Of a DNA stretch of 64,000 nucleotides, positions 11,747 through 23,167 are shown in pieces. Under the pieces are notes generated by a model. It had not been told where the DNA came from. It made no database searches and worked only from the letters and a program-made list of their open reading frames with translations. Source of the stretch: Owenia fusiformis (Eukaryota; Annelida; Polychaeta; Sabellida; Oweniidae); the NCBI GenBank assembly GCA_903813345.2, contig CAIIXF020000001.1, positions 2,418,001 through 2,482,000 of the forward strand, read 5' to 3'. Positions within the stretch are counted from its first letter, which is position 1. Each line of letters starts with the position of its first letter. Made by a program: the position numbers and the translations under genes.

Positions 11747-13229
11747 GGTAAGCCAGGAAGGCGAACGATCTTCGTCTCGTGATGATTTCCCATATAATCG
11801 TAACCAGGGAAGTTTCACCATTGAAATTGAAAATTACTATTAGATATACATTGTAGATGTTATTTATGAAGCTATTTAGTGTTTGCATCAATCAAATGGC
11901 TCATTTTAAACATATAAAAAGTATTTGTGTTTTGTTTCCCAGGGAATTGTATTGTACGTAGTACACACATAAATAGTGTACATTATACAGTACTTGAATA
12001 GCCTGGTTTACATAATATTGAAGGGCATGCTGATTACATGCACACGAGTACATGAATGAAGGCCTAATATTGATATACGTAGCTTGCATACCTAAATAAA
12101 AAATAAACTCTTCTAATCCCCTAATGTAAACACGGCGGTATACGTAGCCCGATTTATCGGGGACTTTAAGGATTGCATTGGATATCACACCAAATCAAAT
12201 GGATCACACATCATGTGTGAGTACATGTTAATGAAAATTTATATTCGTTTGAGCGAAGCGAATTAAGAATATAAATACTTTCTATATATGTGCAGTGAAG
12301 TGAAGAAAAGGCATGAATCATGATTTGGTAATGTAGCATGCTGTTCGAGTTGAGCAAAGATTTTTGTGTGTTAGGCCTTGTTTAGTGAGTGAGTTTTATG
12401 AATAGAGAAGTCATTCTGGGCTTGGTCGCCGAACAGTCAACTCCAAAAAATGTTAAGCAAAATTTTTTAAAAAGCTATTTCTGCATTCAAACAGAGTTGA
12501 TCTATGATTGGGTCTGATGGGTTGAGAGGTGGGGTTATACCTTTCCATAGGGCATCGACTTCAGTCGAATAGCATCTTTGGTTTTAATGGTGATCAACCA
12601 CCTTGATATCAATCAGGCAACAATTAAACGTTGCATACAACCTGTTTTACTAATTGTACAATATACCCGGCACAGTTTCTGCCATATGTACACGTATACT
12701 AGGATTTACAATGAGCAGGCCATGCAAACAGTCTTACAAAACGATATCTATTAAAAGTATTGTAAAGATCTTGTCACATGTACACATATACTAGTATTTA
12801 CAAATAAAGGGTAGCGACCACAAGCCAAAGCTAGATCTAAATTAAAGCTGTGTTGTGTTGTGTATCATGCCGTGTACGTAACGTAACGTACAGAATAGAA
12901 AACATATTTTATAAATTGAGGATTGATTGAGTGAATTGCCAACTAGACAATGTCTCAAATAGTCAGAAATCCAAAGGAATAGCCTGGATAGTTTCTTTAC
13001 TTGTATTTACACATGCACTTACATTCCAAAGTGTCTGGATGGTTTCAACGAACAGTCTAAAAGTCCCATTTGCCATATGTTGTTGCTGTCTTCCAAGTAT
13101 CTGAAGACATGAATGTGAATAAATGTAAAATTTACTAAATCAAATATATTTTAATATTTTTCTATTAGATAAGATATATGATAAATCATTAGGATATTTG
13201 TTAGGATATCCTTAAAAAGGGACTGAATA

Positions 13230-13830
13230 GATGTAAGGGGTTCATGGTAAACCAATTCTGTTCGTTCTCCCAACAAGTGGAAGTTGCAGACATTGACATC
13301 GGATGGTCCAATCATGTTGTTTATGGACCATCATGATATGAGCTCATTTTTGAATCATTACATTTTCCAACAAGATGGAGCTCCAAGTAATAGATCCCAC
13401 AAGAGTGTCAAATGTTTAAAGGAATCAGTCCCTTAAGGACAGAATTGTTGAGAAGTGGAATTCATTGTCTCAACATGTCAATGATGCTTTGACCAGTTTG
13501 GCCAAAATTGAGGGCTATAATTGATCAAAATGGTGGCAAATTAAGCGTCTGATTATGTAAATCAAGTTGACAAAAAACTTGGTTTTTGGAAGTTTTCGAA
13601 AACCCGTTTTGAAACGAAAATGACATCATTTATATTATGGATGCTGGTTTACAGGCATCATAATAAATTTGAACTTATGATATACCAAATCAAAGATAAG
13701 TAAATTCCCTATCCACTGGTATATAATATGACATGTTTTCATGAAGAATATCAATATTTATTTTTGAAATATGAGTGTCCCATTTTTGAAACCACCCTGT
13801 AAATGAGAGATGATCAATGTTTTTAAAACA
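13230..13830 (+). mobile_element. Relic of a DDE transposase (mariner-like)
   Basis: On the plus strand 13353-13440 reads FQQDGAPSNRSHKSVKCLKE, which matches the second-aspartate region (QDGAPxH) of Tc1/mariner-type and related DDE transposases. The rest of the enzyme is not recognisable and stops follow. The segment ends near ccaccctgtaaatg, a common terminal sequence of such elements. It is an old dead fragment lying between exons of the minus-strand locus. Confidence 0.6.
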
Positions 13831-14227
13831 TAAATCAGGGACATATTACAATTTTTGGCAATTTGAAAACTTCTGATTCTTTACAATCACTTTATTTTGA
13901 GATTTGAGTGAAACATACTCCAACACCAGCATTCTTTAATCTTTCCACCAGAAGAGCTTTATTCCCATTAGTTGGTAGATCCCTCCTGGCACATTCAGTA
14001 ATCAGCTGCTGTTTGGGCAGGACATTGACTGGTTCCAAACACCGGTCTTCGATGTCTCCAAGGACATTTTGCAAGTTGATCGCTGTCCTTACCTTGTGTA
14101 ACTCATCACCTAAGAATGTATAGTTTATTTATAATTATATAGTTTTTCATTGTTACAAGATACATGCCCTTGATATCAATTTTAGTACAGTGCAACTAGT
14201 TTTCTCATCTTAAGGTAGAACTAGATA

Positions 14228-14514
14228 CTGTAGAAGCAGAAATTATAGCGGGAACATACTATAACGAAATATAGGCCTAGCCAAAATCATAAAACGCGAA
14301 AATAAATTATAGCGTTTTAAGGCTGGTTTATTTTTCTATTTTGGGTTCAAATCGCCAGAAGGATCGGAGAATTTATTTTTATTTTTTTCGTCTTCATATT
14401 TTTTCACCTGTGAAGGTCTAGATGTTATTATCATGGAATTAAATGTAACGATCGAAGTTAGACGCTATTTTTTCGCTATAATATCTTCCTCGTTATAATT
14501 ACTGCTTCTACAGT
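14228..14514. mobile_element. TA-flanked MITE, CTGTAGAAGCAG ends
   Basis: Inverted ends CTGTAGAAGCAG and CTGCTTCTACAG, extending inward as attatagcgg against cgttataat, are flanked on both sides by TA (14226-14227 and 14515-14516). This is the Tc1/mariner signature. It is 287 bp with no coding capacity. Confidence 0.85.
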
Positions 14515-16439
14515 ATATATGCAAGCAACATCTACAGCTGACATTTTAATGATAAAAATGGTAACCATAAAATAGAAAAATAGTACATTATTGTAAAAAT
14601 CTTTAGTATTCCTGAACACATTTTAGTTAAGAAAACATTAATCAACATGATCAATGTACTTCTTTCTTTTTACATTTTACTACTGTTTCAAAAAGAGGCT
14701 CTAGGAGTTTTCTTATCTAAGAACAGTATTATTTACAATATCTGTACATCGTTACTGATATGGGAGATTGATACGATATAGGTATGATTTAAGATTTATT
14801 TACCATTTAGGGAAGAAGATTTTCGAATGGATTTGCTGCCGACTGTGGCTTCCTTGTCCTGCCAGAAGTGGAATTTGACATCAAATTGAGCATTTCCGCG
14901 CAGAGTTGGTCTTCTAAGTTTTGTACCATGACCCATACAATCACCTTCATTAAATTAATCAATTTAATTAAGTTATTTTACACTTTATATAAACTATATA
15001 TATACATATTATTACATCTTTGATTTTGACTAATGATGCCAAATACTCTCAAGGTTCAAGGTAACCTCAGAGTAAATTTTCAGGAAAATTAGTATTTTAT
15101 GATTTAAACTTATACTAACCAACACTGCCTTGTCAGCCACTCTATGAATAATTTATTGGACTAACTTATTCCTTACCTGGTTCAGAAGCTTTTCTGCGAT
15201 TCTCATATCCATGTGTAAGGTGTCGGGAATTATGGAGGAGAATTCAATCGGAAGGAGGGGTTGCCTCACATGGCGGCCCCTTTCGGGGGATTTTCCACAT
15301 TCAAGTAATGGCAGATACTTTGAAGTGTCCTGCTCACCTGCATGTACCATATTAAATTATGTGAAAATTATCCTAATAGCCCCCATATGTGCCTTCATTG
15401 TCCAATGAGTCTTAAGTTATTTCCTGTGCCAATGATATTTTTTGTAAGTGAAACAGATACGAAATGGTTACTTTTTCACACAAAGTTTACATTTATGACT
15501 ATCCTGTATTTATATTAGCTTCATTATACTCAAATGAAATAAATATTAACACTCACTTCCAAAGTTGCTGATTTCCGCCTTTGTGCAGTGACACCATATA
15601 CAGAAATATTTGGAATTGGCGGGACTGAGGCCCATTATGATGGCACTATCCTTCCAGTCACATTCCATTTTCCTGTTAAGACATGTAACAGTAAAGTCAT
15701 ATAAAAATTAATAATGATCCTTTAATACTGAGTAAGATCTTTATCTGGCAAAATTCGGTTACAATTTCAAATATTAATCGGAAATGAAACAATTGCTTAT
15801 GATAACATACAATACAGACTTACTCAATTAATTATTTTTCTAATAATATGGTTTACTTCTATATTTCATTGTGAATTTTATTTATGAATGACTCTACATC
15901 AATGCTTTGAATAAGTCCTACCAAAAAACTGAAATGTGTCGAGCTCATCAAAATCCAGGCCATCTCCCTTTAACAAAATCATATCTTGAAACGATGTGTT
16001 GCCACACATGGCCTCATTTTCCACATCCTCTTTTCCTGAAATCAAAACTTTTTGCAATTGCCAATTCTACAAACATTTGACATAAAAATCATCCATGAAT
16101 AAACTTTAATTTGAGAGCTCAATGAAGTAACCAGCATGTTTAAAGGGAGTATCAGATCTTGGGAATGCTCTTAACCATGTTAAGAACAATTGTTTCAACT
16201 TAAGAATATTTTTGACTTATACCATTCCTTGCAATTCTTGTTATCTAAAAATCTCCATCAGAGTGCATACTTTGTTTGATGAAAACAGATGTTTGAAGAC
16301 ACAGGTCTGATTCTACCTTTAAATATCATGAGATAAATGTACTTGGAAACTAATATACAAGATTATCCGACACTTAGTGTACTAAATGTATAATAACATT
16401 AAAGAATAAATTTGATATTTATTGGCAAAATGAATAACC

Positions 16440-16760
16440 AGAGGATATCGTAACGATATACTCCGGGCAGAGGATATCGTGACGATATACTACCCAATAT
16501 GCGGAGGATATTGTGACGATATACTCCGCTTGTTGATTTCATGCCAAATTGACTCTATTTGGCATGAAATTCATTTTGCAATGATATAATAGATTTATTA
16601 CACTTCTTGTAAGTGTAGGATAATAAGAACATCCTATGATTTTTTTCAGAATATCATTTTAATCTACTCGGTGATATTGATATATGAAATATCAATATCA
16701 CCTCGTAGATAAAAATGATATTCCTCAAAATCATAGGATATCCTATAAATATACCTTAGG
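16440..16760. repeat. Cluster of hairpins and GAGGATATCGTGACGATATACTC-type repeats
   Basis: Three tandem copies of a 30-bp palindromic unit (gaggatatcgtgacgatata) run at 16441-16530. Two further hairpins follow: tttcatgccaaat against atttggcatgaaa at 16538-16571, and a long one whose arms ccta-tgattttt-cagaatatca and tgatattcctcaaaatcata bracket aatatcaatatcacc. It looks like overlapping fold-back elements. No gene is seen. Confidence 0.6.
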
Positions 16761-17695
16761 TCCAGTGACTATTGGCTAGTAGGAAAACAGAAAATAGTCT
16801 TGCTGCAATTAATTTCAAAAAGCTACTCATGCTAATCATGCTATTCGATTTTCTTTAAAAGATCTATCAATAATAGATCAATAATGTTTATTGTTTACTT
16901 AATGTTTAATGTTTATTGTTTACTTAATACTGTACCTTTATAGACTTTATAAACTTAATACTGTTCCTTTATAAAAGTAAAATGGGTGTTCTGTAGTTAG
17001 GTAAAGAGGATTCTGGCTCTTGACACTAAAGGCCCCTTGAACAGAATTGATGTTCATTGTCAGCTTTGCACCATCCGTTTCCAATATAAGCTCTACTGTT
17101 CATATCTAGCATCAGTGCTTTCTTGACAATCTGTTTCAGGTACCGCCTAGCACCATCTTGACATGAACTCTGGAAACAAAAATAAATTAATTCTTAACTA
17201 TCTTGAATTGATATATTTTGAATTTTCTGAACCCAGAATTAGAAAAGGATACAATATTTGTAATACACTATAAATTGCCTTTCATTTGAGTATAATGAAG
17301 TTATAGCAAGATCTCAAAATTAACAAAATTTCCTATTTGCCCCATCCCTAGGGGTAGTGCCAAAAACTTGGAGTAATATATGTCATAAAGATTATTTGGA
17401 TAAACTACCCAAATTCCAAAAAGGAATACTTGAATTACTTTGGTTAGAAATGCAATAAAATACCATCATCTTCAAAGCTAAGGCCATCCAAACTTTGTTG
17501 GCATATTAACTCGGCTTCATTATGCTTCAACTTACAGATTATACTTCATATAATTGTGAAAAATAACCAGTTTTGTGAAAAAGTGTAATGCATTGTAAAA
17601 CTTTCGTTCCGGATATGAAAGGGTGTCCCGAAAGTATGCCCCCCCAGGCAGACATATACCAATGTCTCCATAGTATGTGTCATATACATTTTAAA

Positions 17696-19516
17696 GTTTC
17701 GCAAGGATCCTGCCATGACCGTGGTAGTGTTATCATGAAATCCTGGTATAACCGTGACAATGTACAGTTGGGGACAAAAATAAATGACAGGTCGATTTTC
17801 GATCACCATTTCCTAATTATGGTGGTCTGAAAGCCCATAATTTCCAATATTGTCTAGATATATATCCCTTAAAATTTGTATATTTTACATTTTGTATAAT
17901 CTCATCCACTGATATATGGCCTCTTGTAAATTCTCTTATTTTTAACATGGGAAATCCTCACTTCAGCAAATCCACCTGTCATTTATTTATGTCCCCAACT
18001 GTAATATTATATTGCAAGGCCTGTCATGACCGTGGTAATATTAAAGCCTGATATGGCCGTGACAATGTTTACGTTCTTGAATGAGATTAGAATTATAGTT
18101 TATGGAAATAAATTATGAGTTAAGTAGTAGCAGTACTACAGTAGTCTAGATTTACATATTTAAGGTAGATAAACGATGAAAGGAGAACCTCCGATAAGGA
18201 GAGCTTTTTAGAAGGACATTGCTTTTTTATTCTGGATGTGATAATCATGGAAGTTTAACACTACATCAGAGATGATCTTAGATATTAGGTGATCTTAGAT
18301 ATTCCCAAAACAACTTGTGTGATATAGAAATTGCTTTTTTAAGAACATTTTTTGCAAGGCAATGAACTCGTTTTTTAAGGTTAGACTCTTTATTTGTGGT
18401 TAAAATCCGTGTATGGCCTGATGGGATAGGCACAAAGTGTCACAGTTGTAAGATACCTATTTATCTGAACTCTCAGAAAATAAAAAGAAATCAATGGGCG
18501 TTTCCCTAGAAATATGTTTTTGAGACCTTTTCCACTCATGAGAATGACGGAATAATAGAACCAATTCATAAAAAATTCTTAAAATATATTTCTGGTGGAG
18601 CGCCCATCGATTTCTTTACGAATACTAAGACTTTGCTTCATTATGTTACTTAGCCACATTCTATTTTGCTCGTACAGTAAAGGAAAAGTTATTGATTTTA
18701 AGCAAAATGTAACGGTTAAATATGGGAAATTGAATTATATCGATTCACAAAAACCGTTCTTCAAACGCACGTTTTAATAATTTGAAGAAAATATTTCAGG
18801 ATGTATAAATTCACTTCATTTGTAAAAGTATGTATGTGCTTTTACATTACCACAGTCATGACAGGCCTTGCAACCATTGTCACTGTCATATCAGGCTTTA
18901 ACATTACCATGGTCATGACAGGCCTTGCAACCATTGTCACGGTCATATCAGGCTTTAACATTACCACGGTCACGACAGGCCCTACTATAGCATTGTCACG
19001 GTCATATCAGGCTTTAACTTTACCACAGTCATGACAGGCCTTGCAATATAGTATAGCATTGTCATTTGTCACGGTCATATCAGGCTTTAACATTACCACG
19101 GTCATGACAGGCCTTGCAATATAGTGTAGTATTGTCACGGTCATATCAGGCTTTAACATTACCACGGTCATGACAGGCCTTGCAATATAGTGTAGTATTG
19201 TCACGGTCATATCAGGCTTTAACATTACCACGGTCATGACAGGCCTTGCAATATAGTGTAGTATTGTCACGGTCATATCAGGCTTTAACATTACCATGGT
19301 CATGACAGGCCTTGCAATATAGTGTAGTATTGTCACGGTCATATCAGGCTTTAACATTACCACGGTCATGACAGGACTAGCAATATAATATAGCATCGTC
19401 ACTGTTATACCAGGCTTTCACGATAACACTACCACAGTCATGGCAGGATCCTTGCGAAACTTAAAAACACTTAATAACACGGTGACGGTTGTGCCAGGCG
19501 TAAGTCTTGCAACAGA
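17696..19516. mobile_element. Fold-back element 1 built of 66-bp repeats
   Basis: The left arm (from cgcaaggatcctgccatgac) and the right arm (to ggcaggatccttgcg and the end gcaacagataggg) are inverted copies. The right arm is a tandem array of a 66-bp unit containing tcatgacaggccttgcaata and gtcacggtcatatcaggc, about eight copies at 18840-19400. The centre (18060-18840) is unique and carries no protein. A TA-flanked MITE (17765-18001) is inserted inside the left arm. A long minus-strand open frame at 19007-19402 is an artefact of the 66-bp period. Confidence 0.75.
17765..18001 (+). mobile_element. TA-flanked MITE, CAGTTGGGGAC family, copy 1
   Basis: Inverted ends of about 28 bp (CAGTTGGGGACAAAAATAAA) are flanked by TA at 17763-17764 and 18002-18003. 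It is 237 bp with a non-palindromic centre and no protein. It interrupts fold-back element 1, so it is younger than that element. Confidence 0.9.
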
Positions 19517-19529
19517 TAGGGTGACCTCA

Positions 19530-19707
19530 GCTTGACCCCCCAACTTAATTCCTGTGACACATGAAGAGATTCATCCCTTTCTTGCAAAGCAAGTGGAAGT
19601 GCATTCATCTGTTGCCCAGATGGCAGAATTTTTCTTCGGAAATACCCCCATCTGTCATTTATGCCTAGTCTAGCTAATCTAGTTCCAGAACTTGAAAATT
19701 CTGCCAT
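19530..19707 (-). CDS. Possible first exon, function unknown
   Basis: A minus-strand frame starts MAEFSSSGTRLARLGINDRW and runs to a candidate donor (ctgag|gtcacc) at about 19527-19530. It could be the 5' exon of the transposase-like locus at 17.2-11.0 kb, since it has the right strand and position, but no junction proves this. The end of fold-back element 1 lies directly at the donor, so the splice site may be partly supplied by the repeat. I do not recognise the protein. Confidence 0.25.
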
Positions 19708-20172
19708 CGTGAAGGTAAATTGCAAATAACTGCTCAAATTTTAACTGAATAATGAAGATTGATAGTGCTCACTGTGGGTTACTCGAGTCTCTAGCTAATT
19801 CTCGCGATCGTGGCCTTAGAAGAAGGTAAACTGTGGGTATTTTTCACATTCAACCAAATATTTGCGAATTTGTATACTCCCGCCATAATTAGTCAATCTT
19901 CCGGTACAAGTGTACTTAGATCTAGATTTGCGCCCTCTATAATTTCAGTATGAAATATACTTGCGACCATCTTTCAACATTGATTCCGTGATCTTCTTGG
20001 TTTTAAAATCACAACAAGGTATGTATATAGGTATATTTGATCAAATGCTAATGCTTTACTATTAGTTCGACATAATTTTACACGAATTAATTGCTTTATG
20101 ATCTCATAATACGCCATTTCAGACCAGACTTCTCTATTATCGCCCACAACCAATGACACAATTCACTCCTAG

Positions 20173-20561
20173 AGTCCATTTCACTGCTTCAGTTCGTCAG
20201 TAGAACGGCAAAAATAAGAAATTGGGAGACCATTGTGCAATAATATGTGGAAAAGTATATTCATAATGTACATGAATGACATTTGTATATCTTGGATTGC
20301 TTCTAGTTTGACTTATAAAGTGTGTGGCCTCTTATATTTGGATGTTTCTCTGCCATGTTATTTTCAATAAGATTAACATGGCTGAAATTCTTTAAATTAC
20401 AAGACGACACAGGCTTATTGCACAAAAAACTAAAAAATCTGAAATATACAAATGTCATTCATGTACATTATGAATATACTTTTCCATATATTATTGCACA
20501 ATGGTCTCCCAATTTCTTATTTTTGCCGTTCTACTGACGAACTGAAGCAGTGAAATGGACT
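20173..20561. mobile_element. Near-perfect inverted-repeat element, 120-bp arms
   Basis: The arms 20173-20299 and 20442-20561 are inverted copies differing, by eye, at about one position in 120 (atatgtgg against atatatgg). The 140-bp centre is unrelated and noncoding. The high identity suggests a recent insertion or gene conversion between the arms. Confidence 0.85.
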
Positions 20562-20732
20562 TTAGACTATCATGGGCTTTCAATGCCCATGCTCCTATGC
20601 AGTGTCCCAGAATAGCACCACAGTTGGCACTATCTATCTTCAGATATTCAGATATTAGATTGATATTAGCCAAATCTGACATCGTTTGCCTCACCCCCTC
20701 AAGCCATCTTTATTTGACATACAGTTGGGAGA

Positions 20733-21716
20733 CCCTATCTGTTGCAAGACTAACGCCTGGCGTAACCGTCACTATGTTATTCGGTGTTTTTTAAGTAGCG
20801 CAAGGATCCTGCCATGACCGTGGTAATGTTATCGTGAAAGCCTGGTATAACCGCGACAATGCTGTATTATATTAAAATGCCTGCCATGACCGTGGTAGTG
20901 TAATCGTGTAAGCCTGGCGCGACCGCAACCTTTATATGACATTAATGACCTCCATGTTTCGCCTGTTGCTGTTGGTATTTTTTATGGATAAATCTTATTA
21001 ATTGATCATTATAGAAAGTATATGCTTTCGAATCGAAGCTCCTTGAATGAGAGTAGAGATATAGTTTGTTCGCAAATTATTTATGAGTAAAAATTAGGGT
21101 TTCGTCGTGAAATTAATACACATTTTTAGTAGTCTTTATTTACATTTAAGGTAGATAAACACGAAGAAAAATTGTCATTACGATGTTCTCATGCTACTTT
21201 AAATACAACCACGGTCATGAGAGGCCTTGCAACTATTGTCACGGTCATACGGGCCTTTAACATTACCACGGTCATGACAGGCCTTGCAATATAATATAGC
21301 ATTGTCACGGTCATATCAGGCTTTAACCTTACCACGGGCCTTTCAATCATTATGACAGTCATATAATATTTACGGCAATATAACATAGCATTTCAATCAT
21401 TATGACAGTCATATAATATTTACGGCAATATAACATAGCATTGTCAAGGTCATGGCAGGCTTTACAAGCATTGTCACGGTCATACTGGGCTTTAACATTA
21501 CCATGGTCATGACAGGCCATGCAACCATTGTCACGGTCATACGGGGCTTTTACATTGCCACGGTCATGACAGGCCTTGCAATATAATACAGCGTTGTCAC
21601 GGTTATACCAGGCTTACAAAATAACACTGCCACGGTCATGGCAGGATCCTTGCGCTACTTAAAAAACACAGAATAACATGGTGACGGTTACACCAGGCGT
21701 TAGTCTTGCAATAGAT
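20733..21716. mobile_element. Fold-back element 2 built of 66-bp repeats
   Basis: Ends CTATCTGTTGCAAGACTAAC and its inverse (ttagtcttgcaatagatag) bound arms made of the same 66-bp unit as element 1. The centre shares the words ttgaatgaga-tagagatata and aaggtagataaac with element 1. A few units carry internal changes and a 50-bp duplication (atttcaatcattatgacagt). No protein is encoded. Confidence 0.8.
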
Positions 21717-21725
21717 AGCATGTGA

Positions 21726-21962
21726 CAGTTGGGGACATAAATAAATGACAGGTGGATTTGCTGAAGTGAGGATTTCCCATGTTAAAAATAAGAGAATTTA
21801 CAAGAGGCCACAAATCAATGGATGAGATTATACAAAATGTAAAATATACAAATTTTAAGGAATATGTATCTAGACAATATTGGAAATTATGGGCTTTCAG
21901 ACCACCATAATTAGGAAATGGCGATCAAAAATCGACCTGTCATTTATTTTTGTCCCCAACTG
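21726..21962 (-). mobile_element. TA-type MITE, CAGTTGGGGAC family, copy 2
   Basis: The same 237-bp element as 17765-18001 in the opposite orientation, directly abutting fold-back element 2. The right flank is TA (21963-21964); the left flank is GA, so the target duplication has mutated or the insertion was unusual. Confidence 0.88.
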
Positions 21963-21999
21963 TATTTACAGTCTGTTAACTGTTAAAAATAATAACAAC

Positions 22000-23157
22000 A
22001 TAACTTCGACATATGAGTGTTACCTGATGAATGGGACCCTCACGTGCCTTCCAAATGGTAGTACACGAACTCTAGTGTAACTACATCAGCTTATCTTTCC
22101 GTCCGATCAACAATAAGTACAGTTATACAAGAAATGTAAACGAAGTGAAAATATTCCCAAAGATTTTCCGCCAACATAGGGACTCATTTTTAGGTAAAAT
22201 CCCTGATTCAACGATGAAAATTAACGAATAAAGTAGTTCCTGTTTACGGGACCATATTCTTGCCAACTTCAATGGTGTGTATAGTAGGTTTAAGTGTATG
22301 CACTATGGCCATTTGAGGTATGTATGTAAAGCTGAGGCCAAGTACTTTCTAAATGTGCCATTTTTAGAAAAAAATCTCAATTCATTTACTACTAGAATAT
22401 AGGACTACACTTATTTTATATGTCAGTTTTCAATTTAGTACATGTTTCATAATTGAATCTAATGTATTCATGCTAAATGTGTCAAATAAAGATGGCTTGA
22501 GGGGGTTCACTTTGGCAAATTTGGCCAAAAATCACACGAAAAGTGGTCAAAATGGTGAAAAAGTGCATGATTTTGAAAGAATTTTTGGCCATGGGGGGTT
22601 CACCTGAACCCCCTGGCTACGGGCCTGACATGTATATCAGTATAAATACTATGTAGATTAAGTTTGATCACTGTGCTAACTTTATTTAAATATGAATTGC
22701 ATGGTCTTCAGATCCATAATAATTCTATACATATGAGATATCTTACGTTCATATTTGAGAGCACATTCAAATTAAAGATCAATGTGTACATGTAAATTCA
22801 GGGATTATTTCCATTCTTCTATTCGAAACGAAATCAAATTTGTAATTATTGAGAATCTTCAAAAATCGATTCCTATTTTTATGTTTTTGTGAAATATTTA
22901 TTTTTCATCGGTCTGAGAAATAAAATTTGAGAGGCCTGTATGTACTTGGTGTACATGTAGCTATTCCACTGCTTCTTTATGCATAATTGTGGCAAAGATC
23001 CTTCATCAAAGATTCTTTCTTTTGTCTCGATCACAACTTTTAACACATTCTCCGAAAAGTTTGACTCAATGTCATGGAAGAATATTTCTGAAGTATTCCT
23101 AGAAAAGATTTTGATTTTTAGTTATATATTGTTCTAATAACTCTGATTAACTTTTCA
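22000..23157. other. Upstream noncoding DNA of the zinc-finger gene
   Basis: No supported gene. At 22481-22505 there is a word (gtcaaataaagatggcttga plus ggggg) that is an exact inverse of 20694-20718, followed by a degenerate repeat ending in cccctggctacgggcctg, a sequence seen at the ends of many invertebrate repeats. The coding exon that follows starts with a splice acceptor, so noncoding first exons may lie here or further upstream. Confidence 0.4.
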
Positions 23158-23167
23158 GGCCATCAGC

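Larger units (their letters stand above)
10972..17169 (-). pseudogene. Intron-bearing transposase-like gene with SAP domain
   Basis: Nine exon-like blocks read on the minus strand: about 16985-17169, 15922-16035, 15557-15672, 15177-15337, 14814-14944, 13919-14109, 13023-13098, 11420-11571 and 10972-11133 (stop at 10972-10974). Key stretches are LETDGAKLTMNINSVQGAF, CDWKDSAIIMGL followed by CIWCHCTK, FSSIIPDTLHMDMRIAEKL, FHFWQDKEA, a SAP-type DNA-binding helix pair (LPKQQLITECARRDLP), HCLEQKNHVHHKLY and WENHQLPG. I recall this order from invertebrate proteins that look like DNA-transposon transposases, but cannot name the superfamily. Several junctions keep phase, but blocks 17.1 kb and 14.9 kb each change frame inside (near 17093 and about 14880), and the joins 15922/15672 and 13023/11571 do not match. 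It is probably a decaying or mis-modelled copy. A possible first exon is at 19530-19707. Confidence 0.6.

Noticed and set aside
11901-12188. 95-codon minus-strand frame
   Set aside because: Composition is like random AT-rich DNA (many C, Y, H, I), it has no splice context with the neighbouring transposase-like blocks, and no family features.
19007-19402. 131-codon minus-strand frame with a 22-residue repeat (IARPVMTVVMLKPDMTVT type)
   Set aside because: It is the 66-bp fold-back repeat read in an open frame; the same happens in other copies and there is no start context or homology.
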